Source of the DNA: Paenibacillus sp. FSL H7-0326
Lineage (GTDB): Bacteria; Bacillota; Bacilli; Paenibacillales; Paenibacillaceae
Assembly (NCBI RefSeq): GCF_001955535.1
Contig: NZ_MPVN01000005.1
Span: 62,001 to 126,000, forward strand
DNA: 64,000 nucleotides
Reading direction: 5' to 3'
Positions 18,306 through 27,541 of this stretch are shown here, in pieces. Every line of letters starts with the position of its first letter. Position 1 is the stretch's first letter. Below the pieces are notes generated by a model. It saw only the letters and a list, made by a program, of their open reading frames with translations, ran no database searches and was not told the DNA's origin. The position numbers and the translations under genes were made by a program.

Positions 18306-18332
18306 GGATGATTTCCCCCTTGATAGATTGAA

Positions 18333-19355
18333 CTAGTGCACAACACCTTGTGACTCCTTGGCCCGCAGACTCTCGAGTATTTGCTCTGCATAATGGCAGG
18401 ACACCTGATGTCCGTCGCCAATATCTCTTAGCTGCGGCGCTGTCGTCTTACACTCTTCTGTCGCAAAGCGGCAGCGCGGATGGAACGTGCAGCCTGACGG
18501 TGGATTTGCCGGACTCGGCAAGTCGCCTGTCAGCAGGATGCGCTCTCTCTTCAGTCTTGGATTCGCCTGCGGCACCGCAGACAAGAGTGCCTGGGTATAA
18601 GGATGACTTGGATTCGCAAACAAACTCCGCTTATCCGCAATCTCTACAATCCGGCCGAGATACATCACGGCAACCCGATCGCACAAATGCTTAACGACAG
18701 ACAGATCATGAGAGATAAACATCAATGTAAGGTCGAAATCCTGTTTCAAATTCTTGAGCAGATTCAATACCTGTGATTGAATTGAAACGTCCAGGGCAGA
18801 TACCGGCTCATCGGCAATAATGAGTTTCGGATTCAGCACAAGTGCGCGGGCAATCCCGATCCGCTGGCGCTGCCCGCCGGAGAAGTCATGCGGATGACGA
18901 TCCAGGTGCTCCCTTTTCAAGCCGACGATCTCGATGATCTTCTCCACCATCTCGTTCCGTTCCTTCGTTGTACCGATCTTGTGAACCGCTAGGGATTCAA
19001 GCAAAATCTTACGGATCGTCTTCCGCGGATTAAGCGAGGCGAATGGGTCCTGGAATACCATCTGGATATCGCGTCTTGTCTTACGCATCTCCTCTTTGCC
19101 CAGCTTCGCGAGGTCCTTGCCGCCGAAGATCACTTCCCCTTCTGTCGGCTCGTTCAATCTCATAATTGTTCTGCCCGTGGTTGATTTACCGCACCCGGAT
19201 TCACCTACGATACCAAGGGTTTCACCGGGATAGACTTCCAGATCAATGCCATCGACGGCGCGGACATGTCCGACCACTTTATTGAAGGCTCCGGCATGAA
19301 TCGGAAAATGCTGCTTCAGACCTTTCACACGTAGTATTGGTTCCATCTTACTCAT
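18333..19355 (-). CDS. peptide ABC transporter ATP-binding protein (OppF/DppF type)
   Basis: 340 residues. Walker [13 protein letters not shown], the [14 protein letters not shown]-loop of the Opp/Dpp family, signature [16 protein letters not shown], Walker [15 protein letters not shown] and switch His. The C-terminal oligo_HPY tail carries the Cys-rich [16 protein letters not shown] motif typical of DppF/OppF and associated with an Fe-S or metal site. Its start overlaps the end of the partner ATPase gene by 8 bp. Energises import of the substrate bound by the lipoprotein encoded upstream. Confidence 0.92.
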   Translation of the reverse strand: MSKMEPILRVKGLKQHFPIHAGAFNKVVGHVRAVDGIDLEVYPGETLGIVGESGCGKSTTGRTIMRLNEPTEGEVIFGGKDLAKLGKEEMRKTRRDIQMVFQDPFASLNPRKTIRKILLESLAVHKIGTTKERNEMVEKIIEIVGLKREHLDRHPHDFSGGQRQRIGIARALVLNPKLIIADEPVSALDVSIQSQVLNLLKNLKQDFDLTLMFISHDLSVVKHLCDRVAVMYLGRIVEIADKRSLFANPSHPYTQALLSAVPQANPRLKRERILLTGDLPSPANPPSGCTFHPRCRFATEECKTTAPQLRDIGDGHQVSCHYAEQILESLRAKESQGVVH

Positions 19356-20316
19356 CCCCTTCCGCGTACAGCCAGCAGCGGCATTTCTGTCCGTCCAGCT
19401 TAAACAGTGAAGGCTCCTGCTCCTGACAGATCGGCATCACCTTGCTGCATCTTGGAGCAAAACGGCAGCCCTTCGGCATCTCATGTGCCAGCGGAACCGA
19501 ACCCGGAATCGTCTCCAGGAACTCCACCTCTTCTGACAGCTCAGGAATCGAGTTCATCAGCCCCACCGTATACGGATGCTTCGGATTCTCGAACAGCTCG
19601 AATTTCTCGGCTTCTTCCACGACCTGTCCCGCATACATCACGATAACCCGGTCGCACATCTCTGCTACGACACCGAGATCATGTGTAATCAGCATAATAG
19701 ACGTATTCGTCTCTTCCTTCACTTTCTGCATAAGCTCCAAGATCTGTGCCTGAATAGTTACATCCAGCGCAGTGGTCGGCTCATCGGCGATAATCAGCTT
19801 CGGCTCACAAGACATGGCCATAGCGATCATCACCCGCTGCCGCATACCGCCGGAGAGCTGATGCGGATACTCTCCGTAAATTTCTCCCGCACGCGGCATG
19901 CCGACCGCCTTCAGCATTTCGATGGCCCGCTCCTTCGCTTCCTTCTTCGATACCTTCCGGTGCAGCAGGACGGCTTCCTCGATCTGATGACCGACGGTTT
20001 GAAGGGGATTCAGCGATGTCATCGGCTCCTGAAAAATCATCGCGATATCGTTACCCCGGATTTTCTGCATTTGTTTCTCCGAAATATCCAGAAGGTTGTT
20101 TCCTTTGAATAAGATTTGTCCCTCTGAGGCTCCATTCCCTGCCAGAAGCCGCATGATGGACAAGCTGGTCACGCTCTTGCCGCAGCCAGATTCACCCACG
20201 ACGCCGAGCGTTTCTCCTTCTTTTATGGAGAAGTCCACGCCATCAACGACCGCGACTTGTCCATAATCAGTCTTAAACCGCGTTCTTAGCTGTTGTACAT
20301 CTAATATAGTTGTCAT
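19348..20316 (-). CDS. peptide ABC transporter ATP-binding protein (OppD/DppD type)
   Basis: 322 residues. Walker [14 protein letters not shown]-loop MIFQEPMTSLNPLQT, signature HQLSGGMRQRVMIAMAM, Walker B LIIADEPTTALDVT. The C-terminal oligo_HPY tail has PKGCRFAPRCSKVMPIC and a further Cys pair near the end. Forms a heterodimer with the OppF-type ATPase encoded next. It begins 19 bp after the permease gene. Confidence 0.92.
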   Translation of the reverse strand: MTTILDVQQLRTRFKTDYGQVAVVDGVDFSIKEGETLGVVGESGCGKSVTSLSIMRLLAGNGASEGQILFKGNNLLDISEKQMQKIRGNDIAMIFQEPMTSLNPLQTVGHQIEEAVLLHRKVSKKEAKERAIEMLKAVGMPRAGEIYGEYPHQLSGGMRQRVMIAMAMSCEPKLIIADEPTTALDVTIQAQILELMQKVKEETNTSIMLITHDLGVVAEMCDRVIVMYAGQVVEEAEKFELFENPKHPYTVGLMNSIPELSEEVEFLETIPGSVPLAHEMPKGCRFAPRCSKVMPICQEQEPSLFKLDGQKCRCWLYAEGDE

Positions 20317-20335
20317 GGTTTACGGACCCCCCTTT

Positions 20336-21166
20336 CTATTTCCTTGCGCGTGGATTCAGGAACTGCTGCAATCCATCACCAAGCAAGTTAAATCCAAGTA
20401 CAACGACGAAGATCGCCAGACCCGGATACAATGTTGCGTAAGGCGCTACACTCATCAGGCTCTGTGCCTGATTCAGCATGCTTCCCCAAGACGGCGTCGG
20501 CGGCTGCACACCCAGTCCCAGATAAGACAGAGAAGCTTCAGCCAGGATTCCACTCGCCATCGTCAAGGTCGCCTGAATAATGATGGGCCCCAGTGCATTG
20601 GGTAAAATATGACCGAAGATAATACGTCCGTCCTTCGCCCCCACGGATTTGGCTGCATGCACATACTCCATGTTACGGAGACTAAGCACCTGTCCTCTCG
20701 TAATCCGTACAAAGGTAGGCGCAAAGCCGATACCGATGGCCAGCATCGCATTACCGAAGCCGGCTCCAAGAACCGCCGAGAGTGCGAGTGCCAGAATGAG
20801 AAACGGAAAGGCTTGAAACGAATCGACAATCCGCATCACGACCCACTCATCCCAGAACCCCCGGTAATAACCGGTGAGCAGTCCAATCGGTACCCCGATG
20901 CAGACGGCAATGGCTACAGACATCAAGGCTGCTTTAATAGAAATCTGTGCTCCGTATACGACACGGGAGAAGATATCCCGGCCCAGATCATCCGTACCGA
21001 ACAGATGTTCACTGCTTGGCTCTTGCAGAATCTTGTTATAATCCTGCATATTCGGATCATATGGAGCAATAGAGCTTGCAAATACAGCCGTTATAATAAG
21101 GACAAGAATAATGAGTGTTCCTAGGACACCAAGTCCGGATTTAAAGAACTTTTTGAACTTTTTCAT
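20336..21166 (-). CDS. peptide ABC transporter permease (OppC/DppC type)
   Basis: About 276 residues. A basic N-terminus and first membrane span (GLGVLGTLIILVLIITAVFAS) are followed by the OppC_N region with GTDDLGRDIFSRVVYGAQIS, then four or five spans and the EAA loop EYVHAAKSVGAKDGRIIFGHILPN. The ATG at 21166 is chosen because AAGGGGG precedes it by 8 nt and overlaps the stop of the OppB-type gene, which suggests translational coupling. Confidence 0.92.
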   Translation of the reverse strand: MKKFKKFFKSGLGVLGTLIILVLIITAVFASSIAPYDPNMQDYNKILQEPSSEHLFGTDDLGRDIFSRVVYGAQISIKAALMSVAIAVCIGVPIGLLTGYYRGFWDEWVVMRIVDSFQAFPFLILALALSAVLGAGFGNAMLAIGIGFAPTFVRITRGQVLSLRNMEYVHAAKSVGAKDGRIIFGHILPNALGPIIIQATLTMASGILAEASLSYLGLGVQPPTPSWGSMLNQAQSLMSVAPYATLYPGLAIFVVVLGFNLLGDGLQQFLNPRARK

Positions 21167-21170
21167 CCGT

Positions 21171-22121
21171 CTATGCCCCCTTACCTGATTTGATACGAGG
21201 ATCAATGACCGCATAGAGCAGATCCACGATGATGTTGATTACGACGACGAGAAGCGCCGATACGAGAATCGCGCCCTGTACCGTTACATAGTCACGTTTG
21301 AACACAGATTCTACGATCAGTCGGCCGAAGCCGGGGATCGAGAAGATGGACTCGGTGATGACTAGACCGCCGATGAGTCCAGCTATAAGAATACCGGAGC
21401 TTGTCACGACAGGGATCAAGGCATTTCTCAGCACGTGCTTGAATATCGTTGCCCATTCATTGAGACCTTTGGCCTTGGCCGTACGGACAAAATCCATATT
21501 AACGACCTCAACGAGTGAGGAACGAAGCATCCGCATCAGTTCAGCCGATTCTCTAAGTCCTGTTGCAATACAAGGAAGAATAAGTGCTAATAAATTGGCC
21601 TTCCAGTCGACGGAAAAAGGAACGTATCCCGATGAAGGAAGCCAGTTGTTTTCAACGGTAAAATAAATAATGAGCATCATGGCGAGCCAGAAACTCGGAA
21701 TACTCATGCCGCCAAGCGCTCCAAATGAACTGAGATAGTCGATCCACGTGTTACGTTTAACTGCGGCAAGAATCCCCGCGGGTACTGCGATCAGCAGCGC
21801 AACGATAAAGCTTCCGATCGTCAGCTGTATCGTGGCAGGCAGCCGCTGTGCAATGAGTTCACTTACAGGTACATGGTCTGTAATCGATGTCCCCAAATCT
21901 CCCTGAAGCACATTGCCAAGCCATGTAAAATACTGCTGTACAATCGGCTTGTCGAGGCCAAGCTCGGCTCTCAAGCTCGCGAGTGCCTCCGGTGTAGCCT
22001 CTTGACCCAGAATGACTCGGGCTGGATCGCCCGGTATGAGATGGATCAAGGAGAACGTCATGATCGACACCAAGAACAGAATGGGGATCGCGAGTAAAAT
22101 ACGCTTTAATACAAACATCAT
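21171..22121 (-). CDS. peptide ABC transporter permease (OppB/DppB type)
   Basis: About 316 residues starting MMFVLKRILLAIPILFLVS. It shows the conserved LIPGDPAR extracytoplasmic loop, RAELGLDKPIVQQYF, six membrane spans and the EAA motif NMDFVRTAKAKGLNEW. The start at 22121 is preferred because GGGAGAGAG is directly upstream; the open frame extends 11 codons further. Pairs with the OppC-type permease. Confidence 0.92.
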   Translation of the reverse strand: MMFVLKRILLAIPILFLVSIMTFSLIHLIPGDPARVILGQEATPEALASLRAELGLDKPIVQQYFTWLGNVLQGDLGTSITDHVPVSELIAQRLPATIQLTIGSFIVALLIAVPAGILAAVKRNTWIDYLSSFGALGGMSIPSFWLAMMLIIYFTVENNWLPSSGYVPFSVDWKANLLALILPCIATGLRESAELMRMLRSSLVEVVNMDFVRTAKAKGLNEWATIFKHVLRNALIPVVTSSGILIAGLIGGLVITESIFSIPGFGRLIVESVFKRDYVTVQGAILVSALLVVVINIIVDLLYAVIDPRIKSGKGA

Positions 22122-22172
22122 GAGCTCTCTCTCCCAATTTTGTTTATTTGACAAAAATCCATTATCAATGAC

Positions 22173-22206
22173 ACAAGAAAGCGAAATTTGAATTCCGCTT
22201 TCTTGT
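22173..22206 (-). terminator. hairpin between binding-protein and permease genes (attenuator or mRNA stabiliser)
   Basis: An 11-bp perfect stem ACAAGAAAGCG / CGCTTTCTTGT in the 176-bp gap inside the operon. The T-run after it on the minus strand is short and interrupted. Such hairpins often give more binding protein than permease. Confidence 0.55.
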
Positions 22207-22297
22207 TGTGTTAGAGTGTTATTTTGCAGACTGAGAAAGGGATTATAGGCTTTAGAGGTGAGATGCTAAACATCCTATATTCCTTTTCTCTCCACTG

Positions 22298-23863
22298 TTA
22301 TTGAATATCCAGGTTCGCTGTACGAATGATGCCGTCAGGAATGTAGGTAAAGCCCTGTACTTTGTTTGATACACCGAATTTATCGTAGTTATGATAGATG
22401 TAGATATAGCTTCCGTTCTCATGAACGATATCCATCGCCTGCTGGTACAGCTCTGCACGCTTCGCTGTGTCCTGCTCCGCACGAGCGGCAATCAATACTT
22501 CATCAAGCTCAGGCTCAGAAATACGGCCTTGGTTGTTCGGCATGCCCGTTACCAGGAAGTCATACACGTTCTGATCCGGGTCGATCCGGCCAGACCAGCC
22601 CAGTTGCATCGCTTCGAAGTTACCGCTGTCGCCATTCTCCAGCATCGTACCGTACTCGACTTTCTCAAGCTCAACGTTGATCTTGTGTGCCTTCAGCATG
22701 TTCTGGATGACGGCACCAAACTGCTCATTCTCTGTCGTTGTAGAAATTTGCATTTTGAAGCTGAAGCCATCCGGCTTGCCGCCTTTTTCAAGCAGCTCCT
22801 GAACTTTGGCTGCATCTACTGCCGGAGACTTGTCCTGCTCTTCGTTGTAAGCAAGGCTGCCTGGTGCAAATGGTGTATGTGCCGGTGCACCGTATCCGTC
22901 GAACAATACTTTGACAATCGCTTCCCGATCAAGAGCCAGATCAACAGCCTGACGCAGATATTTGTTCTGCAGATCGCCTACGGTGTTATTCAAATGGATC
23001 CCTTGGAAGCCCATGTTTGCTTGGGCAACGACCGTCAGGTTCGGGTCACTTTCCACGGTTGGAATTTCTTTTACCGGAATCTCATCAATTATATCGACAA
23101 CGCCGGAGCGAAGGTTCTGTACCGCCGCACTCGTGTTCGTGAACACTTTGTAGTTCACTTCGTCGATCTTCACTTCATTCTTCCAATAGTTCTCATTCTT
23201 CTTCAAAGTCACGTGGTCACCGCTGACCTGCTCAACGAAGGCATATGGACCCGTTCCTACCGGATTCTTAACATAGTTATCGCCATGCTTCTCAACCGCT
23301 GCCGGAGATACCATCATACCGGAACGATCGGATAATACCGACAAGAATGGAGCAAATGGCTCCTTAAGTGTAATCACTACCGTTAACTCATCTGTTGCTT
23401 CAACCGTATCAATGGGATTCAACTCGCTGATCCGCTTCGAGCCTTCCTGCTTATAGCGCTCAAGGTTGAATTTAACCGCCTCTGCATTAAACTCGCTTCC
23501 ATCCTGGAAAGTGATACCGTCATGAAGCGTTAAAGTATACGTAAGACCATCTTCAGAAACCGTATATTCCGATACGAGCATCGGTACCACTTCGCCGTCC
23601 GCATTTACATCAAACAGCTTGTCATAAATACTGTTCTGTACTTGGCGGTCATATAGCGAAGAGGATGACATTGGGTCAAGACTTGGAGGATCCGCCTTCA
23701 GACCAATGTTAAGCACCTTTTGTCCTGTAGTAGAGCTGCCGGCACCACCTGCATCTGTTGCTGTTTCTCCGCCACCGCCGCCGCCGCATGCAGTTAGCAC
23801 AAGCAAGCTGCTTAGTACTGCGGATGATAAGAGTTTGTTCATTTTTTTCGTAAACATCTTCAT
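22298..23863 (-). CDS. peptide-binding lipoprotein (SBP family 5)
   Basis: 521 residues. A type II signal peptide ends in LVLTACGGGGGG, so Cys26 is the lipidated residue. The mature part follows the DppA/OppA plan: LKADPPSLDPMSSSSL, the family signature LTYTLTLHDGITFQDGSEFNA, and a C-terminal half with LRQAVDLALDREAIVK. It would deliver short peptides to the OppBC-type permeases encoded downstream; the glutathione-type substrate is inferred from the linked GGT. Confidence 0.9.
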   Translation of the reverse strand: MKMFTKKMNKLLSSAVLSSLLVLTACGGGGGGETATDAGGAGSSTTGQKVLNIGLKADPPSLDPMSSSSLYDRQVQNSIYDKLFDVNADGEVVPMLVSEYTVSEDGLTYTLTLHDGITFQDGSEFNAEAVKFNLERYKQEGSKRISELNPIDTVEATDELTVVITLKEPFAPFLSVLSDRSGMMVSPAAVEKHGDNYVKNPVGTGPYAFVEQVSGDHVTLKKNENYWKNEVKIDEVNYKVFTNTSAAVQNLRSGVVDIIDEIPVKEIPTVESDPNLTVVAQANMGFQGIHLNNTVGDLQNKYLRQAVDLALDREAIVKVLFDGYGAPAHTPFAPGSLAYNEEQDKSPAVDAAKVQELLEKGGKPDGFSFKMQISTTTENEQFGAVIQNMLKAHKINVELEKVEYGTMLENGDSGNFEAMQLGWSGRIDPDQNVYDFLVTGMPNNQGRISEPELDEVLIAARAEQDTAKRAELYQQAMDIVHENGSYIYIYHNYDKFGVSNKVQGFTYIPDGIIRTANLDIQ

Positions 23864-23969
23864 GACCTCACTTTTCTATAGAATAAATTTATAACCAATC
23901 CCCTAATTAGGGACAGATCGGAATGAATAACGTGCATAAATATGCACTGAGGGTTAAAAAGATGAAGCT

Positions 23970-24449
23970 CTAGCGAACGAACTTCAACTTCGATTTGAGA
24001 ACCTTGAGCTCCATGATGACATTGGTACGAGTAATGCCTTTGACTTTATTCAGCTTTTTCATTAAAAATTCGGAGAATTCATCGGTGTCCTTCGTGAACA
24101 CTTGAAGCATCAGCTGATATTCACCGGTAATCAGAAGCATCAGCCTGACCTCAGGCATATCGTGAAGTGCTTCTGTGACTTCCTCCATCATTTGATCCTC
24201 TACAGCGATAAAGATCAGTGTTTCGGTTCGGATACCGGCTTTTACCGGATTGACGATCCCTACTAAGCTCAGGACACCTTCATCCTGCATCTGCTGGACC
24301 CGCAGCCGAACTGTCTTCTCTGTAACGTTTAACTCCTTGGCAATTTGGGTAAAGGGTATACGGGCATTCTCTTGCAGAAATCCAACAATACCGCGATCCA
24401 GATCATCAAGACCGGAGTACATTGCCCGCTGATGTTCTTCTTCAGTCAC
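23970..24449 (-). CDS. Lrp/AsnC family transcriptional regulator
   Basis: About 159 residues. HTH: LDRGIVGFLQENARIPFTQIAKELNVTEKTVRLRVQQM. RAM effector domain: VKAGIRTETLIFIAVEDQMMEEV to GEYQLMLQVFTKDTDEFSEFL. The GTG at 24449 is preferred because AAAAAGGAG precedes it by 8 nt; an earlier GTG at 24482 has no ribosome site. Same strand and 106 bp before the peptide-binding lipoprotein gene, so it may regulate, or be part of, the peptide-GGT operon. Confidence 0.87.
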   Translation of the reverse strand: MTEEEHQRAMYSGLDDLDRGIVGFLQENARIPFTQIAKELNVTEKTVRLRVQQMQDEGVLSLVGIVNPVKAGIRTETLIFIAVEDQMMEEVTEALHDMPEVRLMLLITGEYQLMLQVFTKDTDEFSEFLMKKLNKVKGITRTNVIMELKVLKSKLKFVR

Positions 24450-24641
24450 ATTAGGTGCTCCTTTTTCGACTCGTTTTCTCACTACATTTCCTAATTACAT
24501 ATAGTTTTAGATATTTTTGAGTCTATTTACGATACTTTTTTAGTGAATAGGTACGAATTTAGTTTTTCTGATAGTAAAGCAGGATGGATTTAAAATCAAG
24601 CCTTTTTCCAACAAAAATCGACATTTTTAACATAGACTAAA

Positions 24642-24658
24642 TTTATTTGATAAATAAA
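24642..24658. promoter_or_regulatory. AT-rich dyad, possible Lrp site, in the 24450-24810 gap
   Basis: TTTATTT-GAT-AAATAAA has perfect 7-bp arms about 190 bp upstream of the Lrp-type gene. The rest of this 360-bp AT-rich gap shows no gene. Lrp proteins favour AT-rich dyads, but the assignment is a guess. Confidence 0.25.
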
Positions 24659-24816
24659 AATAATTTATCACTTCTATTATCTATAGAATTCTCTGATTTC
24701 CTCTCTCAAGCTCGTTTTATTAGTTTATTAGGTTAAAGTATTATCGCATTGCACCTTTTACATAACGATGTGATGTAGATGTTAATTTCTTCTTTTATTT
24801 GGAAAGCAGTAAAAAA

Positions 24817-24847
24817 CACAGGCATCATGAATATCATGACACCTGCG
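24817..24847 (-). terminator. terminator of the metallophosphoesterase gene
   Basis: On the minus strand CAGGTGTCATGAT pairs with ATCATGATGCCTG-type sequence (two G-U pairs), followed by TGTGTTTTTT. Confidence 0.75.
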
Positions 24848-24875
24848 TCTTAATGATAAGGTATAAGTAAATCCA

Positions 24876-26027
24876 TTAACCTTCTAATTTCAGCTCAATC
24901 TGAATGATTTCGGAACGGCTGGCAATTCGAATGGGTGGTCCCCAGGAACCGAAGCCGGACGACACAATCACATGCATTTTATCCTTCAGCATATAACCCC
25001 AGTCCAGCTCAAACAATCGCTTGGTAATCCAATGGTTGGGCGCAAATTGTCCTCGGTGGGTGTGTCCGCACAGCAGCAGATCGGCCCCCGCTTCAGCAGC
25101 CTTCTCAAATGCATACGGCTGATGATCCAGCAGAATAATCGGCTGTTCATGATTCAGCGGCTCCAGCAGATCGGCTACAGGGAGGCGTTTCTTCGGATCC
25201 GTCTTCTCCGCAGTAAGATCCTTTCTTCCGGCAATCTGAAGGGCTCCTCCCGCCGTCGTTACCGTCTCATCCTGCAGAACTCGAATGCCGAGCAGCCCCA
25301 TTTCTTCTACATACTGATCAACGTGTCCGCCATAATACTCATGATTGCCGAGAACAGCATACACTCCATGCTTCGCCTTCAGCTTCTTCATTCCTTCTGA
25401 CATCTTGTTCCTGAGGAACGGCTCGATTGAATCGTCCAGCACATCTCCGGCAAGCAGAATAAGATCCGGCTTCATTTCATTCATAATGGATACGAGTCTG
25501 CCGAGGTGACGATTTCCAACGATGTTGCCCAAATGGATATCCGAAGCAACGGCAATGCGGTACGTTCCAGGCTGACCTCCTGGTTTCTTTTTGTGAATAG
25601 AAATCTCATGCTGCCGTACAATAGGACTCCATGCGTTATAGGAACCTGCGACAAGGAACAGAACAAGCAGTCCCACTACCAGCCAGCCGATAACCGGGAT
25701 ATATACTGCCGATTCTACCCCTGCCAAATGGCTGATCCAGCCGGCAATGTCCGCAATGGGGAGCACGATGATGAAGAACTCCAGCAGCGCGAAATAAAAT
25801 GAACCCAGCACTTTAATGAACCGCCCTGCATGTCCAAGCCATTTGATCCGACCAATTCCATAGCCAAGTGCAACAATGGTCATAATGAGACCCAGCCATA
25901 ACGGAGAAACTGCCTCAAAATACTGCGTAAGGAACAGATAAATGTTCCAGCCGATATACGTATTGATCCCTGCAAAAGCGACCACAAAGAGCAAAAGATT
26001 AATAACCATTCGTCCCGTAATCCTCAT
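24876..26027 (-). CDS. membrane-anchored metallophosphoesterase (YkuE-like group)
   Basis: 383 residues. Four hydrophobic segments in the first 145 residues are followed by a calcineurin-type phosphoesterase domain. Metal motifs: ASDIHLGN (DxH), LLAGDVLDD (GD), LGNHEYYGG (GNHE), LLDHQPYAF and CGHTHRGQF (GHTH). Relatives act on UDP-sugar lipids or are uncharacterised phosphatases. Ordinary length, all catalytic motifs intact. Monocistronic with its own terminator. Confidence 0.88.
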   Translation of the reverse strand: MRITGRMVINLLLFVVAFAGINTYIGWNIYLFLTQYFEAVSPLWLGLIMTIVALGYGIGRIKWLGHAGRFIKVLGSFYFALLEFFIIVLPIADIAGWISHLAGVESAVYIPVIGWLVVGLLVLFLVAGSYNAWSPIVRQHEISIHKKKPGGQPGTYRIAVASDIHLGNIVGNRHLGRLVSIMNEMKPDLILLAGDVLDDSIEPFLRNKMSEGMKKLKAKHGVYAVLGNHEYYGGHVDQYVEEMGLLGIRVLQDETVTTAGGALQIAGRKDLTAEKTDPKKRLPVADLLEPLNHEQPIILLDHQPYAFEKAAEAGADLLLCGHTHRGQFAPNHWITKRLFELDWGYMLKDKMHVIVSSGFGSWGPPIRIASRSEIIQIELKLEG

Positions 26028-26086
26028 CCTGATCTCAAGGCTCCTTTATCCCATAATTCGTTGTATAATAATCTATTTTGATTGTA

Positions 26087-27289
26087 TTATACCGATGGAT
26101 ACAAAGCCATTCCACTAAATAATCCGAGCAGCACGATGATCCATGGCGGCAGCTTCCACCAGACCAGCATGACAAACAGGACGAGCGCATGTACAAAATC
26201 ATATGGACCGCGGACAGCTGAGGTAAATACCGGATCATAAAAGGCGGCAAGCAATAGTCCGACAACGGCGGCATTCACGCCTTTCAGCGCACCTTGTATT
26301 TCATTTCTCCCTCTAAGCTGCTGCCAAAAAGGAATCGCTCCCATAATCAGCAAGGCACCTGGGAGAAATATGGCTACGGTGAATATTACCGCGCCGAGTG
26401 CGCCCTCCATAATGGTTCCCAGATAAGAAGCAAACGTAAAGAGCGGGCCTGGAACTGCCTGAGTAAGGCCATAACCTGCCAGGAAGAAGTCAGCATCAAT
26501 CAATCCTGACGGAACCAGCTCTCTCTCCAGCATGGGAAGGACGACATGCCCTCCACCGAATACGAGAGCACCCGCTCGGTAGAAGCTGTCAAAATAAGCG
26601 ATCCAGGATGAGCCGGTCATTTCACTCAGTAGTGGCAATCCAAAGAGGAGTAGAAAGAATAGCACAAGACAGGAGATACCGAATCCTTTTCCAATCGGAA
26701 CGTTCTCCACTGATGTGATGCTTTTCTCTTGTGCCCCCCGATACAAGTAGATGCCTGTAAGTCCTGCGGCAATAATGAGTAGAACCTGCGTGATAGCGGA
26801 AGGCCATATTACGACCAGGACACAGGCAAGCACGGCAATAGTCATTCTACTCCGATCCGGTGCAAGGCTTTTCCCCATATTCCAGACGGCATGTGCCACA
26901 ATCGCAACAGCAACAATCTTGAGTCCATGCATCCAGCCGATCTCGACGATGCCAGCCTGCTGCAATAAGGAAGCCGCAATAAACAAGGCAATGACAGAAG
27001 GCAGCGTAAAACCAAGCCAAGCTATAATCCCGCCGAGTACACCTGCCCTCATCATACCTACACCCATTCCAACCTGGCTGCTGGCCGGACCCGGCAGGAA
27101 GTGGCTTAACGCAACCAGATCTGCGTAGGTACGTTCATCAATCCATTTTCTCCGCATGACATATTCATTGTGAAAGTAGCCGAGGTGAGCAACCGGACCT
27201 CCAAATGAAGTGAGTCCGAGCTTTAATGCGGTTGTAAAGACCTCCCATAGTCGTGCTCCCAAGCCCGATATATGAATCTCCTCCTTCAT
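26087..27289 (-). CDS. chrA: chromate transporter (ChrA, two fused CHR domains)
   Basis: 400 residues, about ten to twelve membrane spans in two related halves. The N-terminal half has LGLTSFGGPVAHLGYFHNEYV and SHFLPGPASSQVG; the C-terminal half has the matching FGGGHVVLPMLERELV and YGLTQAVPGPLFTFASY. CHR proteins export chromate or transport related oxyanions. No chromate regulator is linked. Start at 27289 follows TAGGATT. Confidence 0.9.
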   Translation of the reverse strand: MKEEIHISGLGARLWEVFTTALKLGLTSFGGPVAHLGYFHNEYVMRRKWIDERTYADLVALSHFLPGPASSQVGMGVGMMRAGVLGGIIAWLGFTLPSVIALFIAASLLQQAGIVEIGWMHGLKIVAVAIVAHAVWNMGKSLAPDRSRMTIAVLACVLVVIWPSAITQVLLIIAAGLTGIYLYRGAQEKSITSVENVPIGKGFGISCLVLFFLLLFGLPLLSEMTGSSWIAYFDSFYRAGALVFGGGHVVLPMLERELVPSGLIDADFFLAGYGLTQAVPGPLFTFASYLGTIMEGALGAVIFTVAIFLPGALLIMGAIPFWQQLRGRNEIQGALKGVNAAVVGLLLAAFYDPVFTSAVRGPYDFVHALVLFVMLVWWKLPPWIIVLLGLFSGMALYPSV

Positions 27290-27412
27290 GATCTAATCCT
27301 ACATTTAAAATCGTACCGCTTCGGGTAAGCTCTACTTAAATGATGAAGCTCTGAGCAAGCCGTAGACAGTATAGCAGTGAAGTATTCGGGCAATGTTAAT
27401 TTGCAGTTCTTG

Positions 27413-27431
27413 AAGTTGTTGACAACAACTT
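27413..27431. promoter_or_regulatory. 19-bp perfect dyad covering the -35 box
   Basis: AAGTTGTTG-A-CAACAACTT, perfect 9-bp arms around a single base. Contains the TTGACA hexamer (27419-27424). First of three dyads with centres 24 and 25 bp apart. Confidence 0.55.
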
Positions 27432-27448
27432 ACACTTGTAACTATAAT
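27419..27448 (+). promoter_or_regulatory. sigma-A promoter of the YwnB-like gene
   Basis: TTGACA (27419-27424), 18-bp spacer, TATAAT (27443-27448). Transcription would start near 27455, giving a leader of about 87 nt. Confidence 0.7.
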
Positions 27449-27455
27449 GATTACA
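27437..27455. promoter_or_regulatory. 19-bp operator-like dyad covering the -10 box
   Basis: TGTAACTATAATGATTACA: TGTAA/TTACA arms. The TATAAT lies inside. Outer bases match those of the next dyad at 27462-27480. Confidence 0.55.
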
Positions 27456-27461
27456 TGTTAT

Positions 27462-27480
27462 TGTAACTGATATAGTTACA
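27462..27480. promoter_or_regulatory. 19-bp operator-like dyad just after the predicted transcription start
   Basis: TGTAACT-GATAT-AGTTACA, perfect 7-bp arms. Together with the -10 dyad it gives two copies of TGTAACT...TTACA 25 bp apart, a probable tandem repressor site. Confidence 0.6.
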
Positions 27481-27541
27481 GGATTATATACAAATCATTA
27501 CTAATCCCAAGAACAAACCCATTATAGGAGGAGAATGATAT

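Noticed and set aside
22391-23335. 314-codon plus-strand ORF
   Set aside because: Lies wholly antisense to the peptide-binding lipoprotein gene, has no ribosome site and no protein-like pattern.
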